41,850 nt of DNA from Nitrosomonadaceae bacterium (lineage in GTDB: Bacteria > Pseudomonadota > Gammaproteobacteria > Burkholderiales > Usitatibacteraceae): assembly GCA_021300055.1 (NCBI GenBank), contig JAJTHU010000057.1:1-41850 (forward strand), read 5' to 3'. The notes under the pieces are model-generated. The model saw only the letters and a program-made list of their open reading frames with translations. It searched no databases and was not told the origin of the DNA. A program made the translations under genes and the position numbers. This document shows, in pieces, positions 18,496-26,463 of the stretch. Positions within the stretch are counted from its first letter, which is position 1; each line of letters begins with the position of its first letter.

Positions 18496-20750
18496 TGCGC
18501 ATCATCATTCTGGTTTGCGTAGCGCTCGGTGTCGCGTTGATCGCGCTAATGTTTCGCGCCTCGGGCAACAACACCGTCTTTGAGCAGCACTACCAAAGTT
18601 TGTTCTGGGTTGGCCTGGGCTTGACCATTGGTCTAGCCTGCTTGGTTAGCTTTCAGGTTTACTCGTTGGTGCGTCGCGTGCGCGCGCGCGAGTTCGGCTC
18701 CCAGTTGGCATTGCGTCTGATGGCCGTGTTCGTGCTGATGGCAATCATTCCCGGCGGCTTGGTCTATGCGATTTCGGTGCAGTTCTTGAATCGCTCGATC
18801 GATTCTTGGTTCGACGTTCCCGTAGACCAAGCATTCAAGAGCGCGCTCAGTCTAGGCCGCGCAGCGCTGGATGCGAACGCGGTCGAGCTTCTACGTCGCT
18901 CGCGAGATGCCGCGATTCGCGCCGCTGATGCTAAAGGGGACGCGATTACCGTGGCGCGACAGATTCGCTTCTTATACAACTTCGATGAGGTCAGCGTCGT
19001 GGGCGAAGACGCGGGCGTGCGCGCGTGGGTTGGCGGCGACGCCGAAGTGCCGAACAACCGCAACCGCCTCATTCCGGAGAAGCCCAGCGTTGATGAATTA
19101 CGTGACGCCGCTCAAATGGGCCCACAGAAATTCTCCGAGACGCTCGGGGAGCGTGCCATCTATTCACGCGTCGTCATCTTGGTGCCCGCCGCACCTGGCA
19201 TTGACGGCACACGATTCCTTCAGATCGTGCAGTCTGCACCAAAACAAATCATCACTGACGCACAGAGCATTGAAACCGGCGTGCGCGATTACGAACGCCT
19301 CCAGTTGCTGCGCGACGGGCTGAAACGTGTGTTCGCGTTGACGTTGACCGTGGCGATGGTGTTAACGCTAACGTCTGCGATTTCGCTTTCCTTCCTGCTT
19401 TCCGAACGGCTGTCTGCACCTTTGTCTGCACTCGCCGAATCGACCCGCGCAATTGCGAAGGGCGACTTCACGAAGCTCAACCCGGTCAAGAGTAGAGACG
19501 AGTTCGGTGTGCTCACGCAGTCGTTTAACATGATGACGCGACAGCTCAGCGAAGCTTCGGACAATGTGGCGCGCAAGCAGCAGGAACTCCAGACAACAAA
19601 TGCCTATCTCGAATCGATCCTTGGCAACTTGACATCTGGTGTAGTAACGCTCGATCACGATCTTAACGCGCGATCTGTCAATCGCGTGGCGCGCGAAATG
19701 CTGGGTGTCGATGCCGCCTTGATCGCGGGTTATCCCTTCAAAGATTGGGGAAAACAACGCCCATATCTGAGTGACCTAATTGAAGAGATTCGCGGTGAGC
19801 TCCAACGATCGCGCGCAGACTCGTCGGCGAAGTCCAAGCCGTGGGAGAAGCAGTTCACCATCGATTCAACGGACAACCTTGCAGCACCATCGGGGAACAC
19901 CGTGCAGATGCGCGCAACGACCAAGAAGACCGTTCTGGTTCGCGGCACACAGTTAAGTGAACAAGCGGGCGGAGAGGGGGCCGGATTCGTCTTGGTGTTT
20001 GACGACATTACTCGCCTCATCCAAGCGCAGCGCGATGCGGCGTGGGGCGAAGTGGCAAGGCGCCTCGCACATGAGATCAAGAATCCATTGACCCCGATCC
20101 AATTGTCAGCCGAGCGGATGGCCATGAAGCTCGCAGACAAGTTGCCCACTGCCGAGCGCGAAATGCTGCAGCGTTCGACGCACACAATCGTCGCGCAAGT
20201 CGCCGCGCTAAAGGGCATGGTGGACGATTTCAGCCTCTATTCACGCGCTTCGCGAATGGAGCTTGGTCCCGTTGATATTAACGAGGTGGTATCGGACGTT
20301 TTGGCCCTGTACGAGTCGATTCCAGTCCAAATGAATATCGAGCTAGGCAAAGATCTGCCGACCGTGTCAGCCGATCCGGCGCTCCTGCGTCAGGTAATTC
20401 ACAACCTTATGCAAAACGCACAGGATGCGTTGCAGGCCTCCGTCTCGCCAACCATATCTATCCGAACCTGTTTGCAGGGCAACGATATTGAACTACGTGT
20501 CGAAGACAACGGTACAGGCATCCGCGACGATGTACTGAACCGGATCTTTGAGCCATACGTGACGACTAAAGCACGGGGCACCGGTCTTGGCCTACCGATC
20601 GTCAAGAAGATCATCGATGAACACCGCGGCAGCGTCGAGGCGGAAAACCTCTCGCCTAGCGGTGCGGCGATCACTATTCGCCTGCCCATCGCAAACCCTA
20701 GTTTGTTCGCGCAACAACATGCGTCGAATGCTTCCAACCAGACCAGCTAA
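18492..20750 (+). CDS. NtrY-like sensor histidine kinase (TM-HAMP-PAS-HisKA-HATPase)
   Basis: EVARRLAHEIKNPLTPIQLSAERM, NLMQNAQDAL, VEDNGTGIRDDVLNRIFEPYVTTKARGTGLGLPIVKKI. Confidence 0.92.
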   Translation: MMRIIILVCVALGVALIALMFRASGNNTVFEQHYQSLFWVGLGLTIGLACLVSFQVYSLVRRVRAREFGSQLALRLMAVFVLMAIIPGGLVYAISVQFLNRSIDSWFDVPVDQAFKSALSLGRAALDANAVELLRRSRDAAIRAADAKGDAITVARQIRFLYNFDEVSVVGEDAGVRAWVGGDAEVPNNRNRLIPEKPSVDELRDAAQMGPQKFSETLGERAIYSRVVILVPAAPGIDGTRFLQIVQSAPKQIITDAQSIETGVRDYERLQLLRDGLKRVFALTLTVAMVLTLTSAISLSFLLSERLSAPLSALAESTRAIAKGDFTKLNPVKSRDEFGVLTQSFNMMTRQLSEASDNVARKQQELQTTNAYLESILGNLTSGVVTLDHDLNARSVNRVAREMLGVDAALIAGYPFKDWGKQRPYLSDLIEEIRGELQRSRADSSAKSKPWEKQFTIDSTDNLAAPSGNTVQMRATTKKTVLVRGTQLSEQAGGEGAGFVLVFDDITRLIQAQRDAAWGEVARRLAHEIKNPLTPIQLSAERMAMKLADKLPTAEREMLQRSTHTIVAQVAALKGMVDDFSLYSRASRMELGPVDINEVVSDVLALYESIPVQMNIELGKDLPTVSADPALLRQVIHNLMQNAQDALQASVSPTISIRTCLQGNDIELRVEDNGTGIRDDVLNRIFEPYVTTKARGTGLGLPIVKKIIDEHRGSVEAENLSPSGAAITIRLPIANPSLFAQQHASNASNQTS

Positions 20751-20756
20751 ACTGCC

Positions 20757-22046
20757 GTGCAGGTAAAGATCATGCCAGCAAACAACATCCTCGTAGTCGA
20801 TGACGAAATCGGCATCCGCGAACTCTTGTCCGAGATTCTCAAGGACGAGGGATATTCCGTGCGCGTCGCCGAAAACGCTCAGGCCGCCCGCGCTGCGCGC
20901 AAAGAAGCTCGCCCAGACTTGGTTTTGCTGGACATTTGGATGCCAGACATGGACGGCATTTCGCTGCTCAAGGAGTGGGCGCAGACCGGACAGCTGACGA
21001 TGCCGGTCGTGATGATGTCGGGACACGGCACGATCGAGTCGGCCATTGAGGCCACGCGCATCGGTGCGTTCGACTTCCTTGAAAAACCGATCAGCCTGCC
21101 AAAGCTCGTTGCCACGGTTGGCAAAGCGCTTGCGGGTGGACGTGTGTTGCCCAAACCCGGCTTGTCCTTTGCGCACCTAGGGCGCGCGAAAATCATTAGT
21201 GAGCTGCGACAGCGCCTCGATCAAGTGAGCCGCCTACGCGTACCACTATTGTTGACGGGTGAGCCAGGCTGCGGCTTTGAACTTATCGCGCGCATGGTCC
21301 ATCTGCGCAACACGCCGTGGTTTGCGCCACCCGATCACAGCTGGTTGGGAGTGAACCCGTTTGCGCCCTTAGCGGAAACACGCGATGGCGTTCTGTTTAT
21401 TGAAGATATCGAGCGACTGAGTCGCAATGAGCAACGCGGGCTGTCGCAACTCATTACCAAGCTCGATAAGTTCAACGTAAGGTTGGTTGCCGCGACATCG
21501 CACGCATTGATCCCGATGATCGAATCAGGTGAATTCGATTCGAACTTGCACGCACAGCTGTCCGGCATAACGTTACGCATCCCGTCGTTGCGCGAGCACG
21601 CCGAAGATATCCCTGATCTGGCCAATACGATGCTATTGCAGATGGTAGAAGCGAACGAATGTGCGCTGCGTTCATTTAGTGTTGGCGCGCTTAATGCCCT
21701 GCGCAATCTCGAATGGCCCGGAAACCTGCCGGTGTTGCAGAACGCGGTGAAGACGCTCGCGTTAACGAGCTTGTCTACGGAGATATCGACCGACGATGTG
21801 GCACGCGTCGCGGCGGAGCTCGGCTTAGGTGTGGCGGTGGTCGCGGATGCGCCGATGGGTGGCATTCCATATGACTTGCCACTTCGTGAAGCGCGTGAAC
21901 GTTTTGAGTACCAGTATTTCCTGCACCACATCCGGCACGAGGACGGCAATATGTCGCGCGTGGCAGAGAAAGTTGGCCTTGAGCGAACGCACTTGTACCG
22001 CAAGCTCAAGCAGCTCGGTATCCGGCCATCGGGCAAAACGGAGTAA
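20757..22046 (+). CDS. NtrX-like response regulator with degenerate sigma54-interaction domain and Fis-type HTH
   Basis: REC domain (ILVVDDEIGIRELL, LVLLDIWMPDMDG, DFLEKP); AAA+ with GEPGCGFE instead of GxxGxGK[ST/E]; C-terminal MSRVAEKVGLERTHLYRKLKQLGI. Confidence 0.9.
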   Translation: MQVKIMPANNILVVDDEIGIRELLSEILKDEGYSVRVAENAQAARAARKEARPDLVLLDIWMPDMDGISLLKEWAQTGQLTMPVVMMSGHGTIESAIEATRIGAFDFLEKPISLPKLVATVGKALAGGRVLPKPGLSFAHLGRAKIISELRQRLDQVSRLRVPLLLTGEPGCGFELIARMVHLRNTPWFAPPDHSWLGVNPFAPLAETRDGVLFIEDIERLSRNEQRGLSQLITKLDKFNVRLVAATSHALIPMIESGEFDSNLHAQLSGITLRIPSLREHAEDIPDLANTMLLQMVEANECALRSFSVGALNALRNLEWPGNLPVLQNAVKTLALTSLSTEISTDDVARVAAELGLGVAVVADAPMGGIPYDLPLREARERFEYQYFLHHIRHEDGNMSRVAEKVGLERTHLYRKLKQLGIRPSGKTE

Positions 22047-22085
22047 CGATTGGTGCGCGGCTTAGGCGCTCGCCGCGCATCGTTA

Positions 22086-23042
22086 CTACGTGTTCAGCAG
22101 TTGTCCAATGCGAACGACTGTGAGTCCGGGTTTGACGTTGACTAGGGTCGGCATCACCAGTACGCAGTTGTCGTAAGGTGCCGTTACAGGCTGCCCGCTG
22201 TCCCAAGCGAACACCTCACCCTGGCGCTCGATGATATCGAGTCCCTTGGTGCCAGCGCGAAATTGGTAGTCCGTCGTCGATGCGATGAGTGCGTCGGTGA
22301 TGCGCACTACGCGCGTTGGCGGCACTGGTGACGGATCAATATGCGAGGCAGCAGTAGCCGCATCCACGCAGCCCGTTTCTCGCAAGAATCGCCAAACGGT
22401 TTGCCATGCGACATCCGCCGCACGATGCTCCCAGTGCTGTCCGCACTCGACCAGTAACGCATTCTTGCCAGAAGCAGGATCACCAAAGCCCGCGAAATCG
22501 CGCATGCGCGTGCCGTTAGCGTGACCACGATCACTTACGATGAACTCCGGAATGCCCACGCGTTGCGCAAACGAGATGCCTTTATCGAGCGGACCGCAGA
22601 TCATGACTGGCTCGTGCGGATCATGCATCGAATGAATATCGAGCAGGAAATCAACATCCTCAATAATCGGCCGCATCGCACGTGCACGTCTAAGCTCTGA
22701 GGAGTCACGTGCACCATTGAGCGCTTTTTCGGTCCAGACGCGATTGAAATCTTCGTCGACGTAACGTGTCGTGTGCGGTTCGTCAGGATTCCAACGCATA
22801 AACGCGTCGACGTTGGCAAACGAGAGTGATAGTCGGCCACGCGCGGGCCGCACATCCATTCGAAATAGGCGGTCAACCGCAATGGCACCGCAAATCTCAT
22901 TACCATGCGTCACAGCATTGATCATGACGTGCGGACCAGCCACACCAGAATCAAATGTGGTGATGTACTCGACCCCGGTGTTTCCCTCACGGTAGGCCGA
23001 AATATCAGGCGGGCGAAGCTCCACCTTGTAGACAGGAGCCAT
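22086..23042 (-). CDS. Succinylglutamate desuccinylase/aspartoacylase family (zinc hydrolase)
   Basis: VTHGNEICGAIAVDRL, FANVDAFMRWNPDEPHTTRYVDEDFNRVW, DIHSMHDPHEP. Confidence 0.85.
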   Translation of the reverse strand: MAPVYKVELRPPDISAYREGNTGVEYITTFDSGVAGPHVMINAVTHGNEICGAIAVDRLFRMDVRPARGRLSLSFANVDAFMRWNPDEPHTTRYVDEDFNRVWTEKALNGARDSSELRRARAMRPIIEDVDFLLDIHSMHDPHEPVMICGPLDKGISFAQRVGIPEFIVSDRGHANGTRMRDFAGFGDPASGKNALLVECGQHWEHRAADVAWQTVWRFLRETGCVDAATAASHIDPSPVPPTRVVRITDALIASTTDYQFRAGTKGLDIIERQGEVFAWDSGQPVTAPYDNCVLVMPTLVNVKPGLTVVRIGQLLNT

Positions 23043-23989
23043 TAGTGGTCGTGATGGTGACGATGCCCACCATGACCCCCATGGTCATGGCCACAATCGT
23101 GGTGTGCGTGATCATGGCCCGGCATGTGCTCGTGTGCGTACGCAGCGACTTCCTCGATCAACTTTGTGAGATCTTGTTTGAGCGTGGCGAAGTTGGCATT
23201 TGGCTCACGCGTATCCTCGTCCATGTAGAGGCGACGATTAACCTCCACTTGGAGTGAATGCATATTCTGCGCGGGGTCGGAGTACGCACGCACCAGTTCT
23301 ACACCTTTGTAAGGGTCGTTGATGCGCACGTCATAACCCATTTCCTTCAACACTACTGCGACAAAGTTGGTAAACGCAGGCTCGCACGTCGTACCATCGC
23401 GGTCACCCAAAACGAAATCGGCACGCGCCACACCTGGCCCCTCTTCGGAGATGACCGACGAAACGGCTGGCATCGAGTGGCAGTTGAGGTGCCAAACCGC
23501 ACCGTAGTGTTTATGCGCGGCGTTGATGGTGTCGCGCAGGGCCTTATGGTACGGAGCGTAATACTTGGCGATGCGCGCTTGCACTTCGGCCACCGTCAGC
23601 TTACGGTTGTAGATCGCCTCGCCGGTATCGAGCAGGCGCCAGACGAGTCCAATACCTTTGTCGGTTTTTTTGGTGACGTTGATTGGGCCTGGCCACGCGC
23701 TGTCCAGCAACGCAGGGTCGATATCGAGCAGTGAGCGATTGGCGTCGATATAGCTGCGGGGAAACTGCGCGGCAATTAGGGTCGCGCCGAGATCGGGTGC
23801 GGCCTCGTAAAGAACATGCACATGCGTATCTTCGGCACGACGCAGGGTGGCGTAGTCGACAACGTAGTTGAAGTCTGCCGGGTAGCGCGTGCCGCTATGT
23901 GGCGAATCCAACACGACGGGCACCTCATGGTCGTGCGTCGTACGCGGTGGAGCCAATGTATAGGCAAGGCTAGGTTGCAGGATGGTCAT
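23042..23989 (-). CDS. N-formylglutamate amidohydrolase family protein with His-rich C-terminus
   Basis: VVLDSPHSGTRYPADF, WHLNCHSMPAVSS, VEVNRRLYMDE; C-terminal HMPGHDHAHHDCGHDHGGHGGHRHHHDH. Confidence 0.88.
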   Translation of the reverse strand: MTILQPSLAYTLAPPRTTHDHEVPVVLDSPHSGTRYPADFNYVVDYATLRRAEDTHVHVLYEAAPDLGATLIAAQFPRSYIDANRSLLDIDPALLDSAWPGPINVTKKTDKGIGLVWRLLDTGEAIYNRKLTVAEVQARIAKYYAPYHKALRDTINAAHKHYGAVWHLNCHSMPAVSSVISEEGPGVARADFVLGDRDGTTCEPAFTNFVAVVLKEMGYDVRINDPYKGVELVRAYSDPAQNMHSLQVEVNRRLYMDEDTREPNANFATLKQDLTKLIEEVAAYAHEHMPGHDHAHHDCGHDHGGHGGHRHHHDH

Positions 23990-24216
23990 GATGAACTCTG
24001 TAGCGGGGAGTGCGCGGGGTGCGGGGGGTGAACGAGATGGCAGGCGACGAGCCGGTCAGACGAAGATGATAGCGCTTTAAGGATGGGCGGCTGTTCTTTG
24101 CACCCAGCAGCAGCCGTTGCGTGCGGGCAACGTGGATAGAAGTGACAACCGTTTGGCGGATTGAGTGGGGAAGGAATCTCGCCTCGGATCGGCACGAAAT
24201 CGCGGCGGCGCGGTAT
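23986..24216 (-). pseudogene. Relic of the C-terminus of an Opp/Dpp-type peptide ABC transporter ATPase
   Basis: IPRRRDFVPIRGEIPSPLNPPNGCHFYPRCPHATAAAGCKEQPPI...RLVACHLV matches the oligopeptide/dipeptide transporter C-terminal motif. No Walker or signature motifs upstream. Stop overlaps the amidohydrolase start (ATGA). Confidence 0.8.
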
Positions 24217-24349
24217 CACGCATAGGAAATAGGACGTTGCATCCGCAACGTCGCTGCGAAGCAACCCAAAGACCGCGATAATACCCGCTACTGTCTTTTC
24301 GCTCCCGCGCGGCCCTCTGCCCCGGTTGGCATGGACGCACGAAAGCCCC

Positions 24350-24679
24350 ATGAATTCGAGCCCACTCGTTTCACGCTTCGAGGCAATGCTTGTCGATGGA
24401 AAAGACTCGGCCTTGCTCCGTTTCTCCTTGGGAAACGCTCATCTTCAAGTGAGCGACTATGCCAAAGCAGCAGTGCATCTCGAGACGGCCGTCACACAGG
24501 ACCCAAACTACTCGGCAGCTTGGAAACTGCTCGGCAAGGCATACGCAGCGATGAACGATGCAGATCGCGCACGCGCAGCGTTCGACTCCGGTATCGCGGC
24601 GGCGGAGCGGCAGGGCGACAAGCAGGCAGCGAAGGAAATGCAAGTTTTCCGAAAACGGCTTGCGCCGCCAACGGAGTGA
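24350..24679 (+). CDS. Tetratricopeptide repeat protein
   Basis: SALLRFSLGNAHLQVSDYAKAAVHLETAVTQDPNYSAAWKLLGKAYAAMNDADRARAAFDSGIAAAERQGD: TPR pattern. Confidence 0.8.
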   Translation: MNSSPLVSRFEAMLVDGKDSALLRFSLGNAHLQVSDYAKAAVHLETAVTQDPNYSAAWKLLGKAYAAMNDADRARAAFDSGIAAAERQGDKQAAKEMQVFRKRLAPPTE

Positions 24680-24682
24680 TGG

Positions 24683-25807
24683 CTAATGTCCGGCTAAGAA
24701 GGCCTTGACGGTGTCGGCGTCGATTGACGCATCGGTTGAAGACTGCCCGATGGCGTCGAGCAGAATCAGCCGCAGACGACCGCGTTCGTTCTTCTTGTCA
24801 CGCGCCATGTGCGTGAGCCAAACATCAGGCGCAATGCGTGGTGGCTCAACCTCAAGGCCTGCGCGCGTGATGAGCGCCAATACGCGTTCAGCCTCATCTG
24901 CCGAGATTCTGTTGAGCGACGCCGAGAATTTCGTCGCCAGCGCCATGCCACAGCCAACCGCCTCACCGTGCAACCAAACGCCATATCCGAGCGCAGACTC
25001 AATCGCATGCCCAAACGTATGACCGAAGTTAAGCAGCGCTCGGCCGCCCTGGGGTCGCGTTTCGAACTCGTCATCGGCGACGACCCTCGCCTTGATTTCG
25101 CATGAGCGCTTGATCGCCTCCCGCATAGCTGGAGGTTCCTGCGCATTGAGCGCATCCAGATTTTCCTCGAGCCAAGCAAAGAATGTTGCGTCCAGTGCCA
25201 CACCATACTTGATGACTTCTGCAAGGCCGGCACGAAATTCTCGCGCAGGGAGGGTCTGCAGTACGCTTGGGTCGATCAGCACATGGATCGGTTGGTGAAA
25301 CGCGCCGATCATGTTCTTGCCGAGCGCGTGGTTAATCGCGGTCTTGCCGCCCACTGAGGAGTCGACTTGGGCCAGCAATGTAGTTGGCACTTGCACAAAC
25401 GCGATTCCGCGCTGATAGATTGCGGCAGCAAAGCCAACCATGTCACCGATAACACCGCCGCCGAGCGCAACAAGCAAAGTCTTTCGGTCGCTCGCTGAAA
25501 CGAGCAGCGCATCAAAGATTTGGTTGAGGCTCTGCCAGGACTTTTGGTCTTCGCCATCTGGCAGCAACACATTGCGCACATCCGCGTGACGCGCGCCAAC
25601 AGCGCGCATCAATCTCTCGCCATACAGCGCAAACACGTGTGGGTTGCTCACCACGAACACGCGAGAGAAACCTTTAAGGTCGATCGCTTCCCATCCTGTT
25701 TCAAGGGCGCCATGTCCGATCGCAATTGGATAGCTACGCTGCGCCAAGCGGACATTGACGTGGTCAATGCTCGCCATTGATTGCGGGGCTTCGCTCATGA
25801 GGTTCAC
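24683..25807 (-). CDS. aroB: 3-dehydroquinate synthase
   Basis: LVALGGGVIGDMVGFAAAIYQRGIAFVQVPTTLLAQVDSSVGGKTAINHALGKNMIGAFHQP. Confidence 0.97.
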   Translation of the reverse strand: MNLMSEAPQSMASIDHVNVRLAQRSYPIAIGHGALETGWEAIDLKGFSRVFVVSNPHVFALYGERLMRAVGARHADVRNVLLPDGEDQKSWQSLNQIFDALLVSASDRKTLLVALGGGVIGDMVGFAAAIYQRGIAFVQVPTTLLAQVDSSVGGKTAINHALGKNMIGAFHQPIHVLIDPSVLQTLPAREFRAGLAEVIKYGVALDATFFAWLEENLDALNAQEPPAMREAIKRSCEIKARVVADDEFETRPQGGRALLNFGHTFGHAIESALGYGVWLHGEAVGCGMALATKFSASLNRISADEAERVLALITRAGLEVEPPRIAPDVWLTHMARDKKNERGRLRLILLDAIGQSSTDASIDADTVKAFLAGH

Positions 25808-25812
25808 GGCGT

Positions 25813-26403
25813 TTATGAAGAAATGTCGGTCGATCGGGGCGTGGCAGCGTGTGCTTCGATGGCAGAAACAAGGTCACGAGCGACCCGCGCCTTATCTGCG
25901 GCGACCGCCTCGAAGGTCAGATGTGCGACCTCATTGTACAAGGGTGCCCTTTCAGCGAGCAGTGCCTCGAGCTTTTCGCGACCATTGCCACCTGACAGCA
26001 ACGGCCTGGTCTTGCCCGCAGCTTCGCGCTTTGGCGTACTGGCGGTGCGCTGATCAAGCATGTCAAGGTCGGCGCGCAGGTAGATTACCAAGCCACGCGT
26101 ACGAAGCGCCTCGCGATTCTCCTTGCGCAACACCGCGCCGCCGCCGGTAGCCAAAAGCACACCGTCAACTTGTGTCAGCTCTTCAATCAGCGCCGCCTCG
26201 CGGGACCGGAAACCTGCCTCGCCTTCGATTTCGAATATGGTCGCAATCTCGACGCCATTACGCTTAGTCAGTTCGGCATCAACATCGATGAACTCAAGAT
26301 TGAGCGCCTTAGCAGCGAGACGACCAAGCGTGCTCTTGCCTGAACCGGGCATGCCGACCAGAAAGACGCGGCGCAGCGCGTGAGGAGCGGCGTCAGTAGT
26401 CAT
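25813..26403 (-). CDS. aroK: Shikimate kinase
   Basis: VFLVGMPGSGKSTLGRLAAKAL, FIDVDAELTKRNG, FRSREAALIEEL, VLLATGGGAV. Confidence 0.96.
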   Translation of the reverse strand: MTTDAAPHALRRVFLVGMPGSGKSTLGRLAAKALNLEFIDVDAELTKRNGVEIATIFEIEGEAGFRSREAALIEELTQVDGVLLATGGGAVLRKENREALRTRGLVIYLRADLDMLDQRTASTPKREAAGKTRPLLSGGNGREKLEALLAERAPLYNEVAHLTFEAVAADKARVARDLVSAIEAHAATPRSTDISS

Positions 26404-26418
26404 GAGTGCCTATAAATG

Positions 26419-26444
26419 CGAAGCGGGCCGTCTGGCCCGCTTCG
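26419..26444. promoter_or_regulatory. Perfect 11-bp inverted repeat in the aroK-pilQ intergenic spacer
   Basis: CGAAGCGGGCC-gtct-GGCCCGCTTCG, no U-tract on the minus strand. Confidence 0.7.
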
Positions 26445-26463
26445 AGTGGATTGCGATTGCCGA

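Noticed and set aside
24233-24252. Inverted repeat GACGTTGC-atcc-GCAACGTC upstream of the transporter relic as an operator
   Set aside because: Short 8-bp arms and no supporting regulator or second site.
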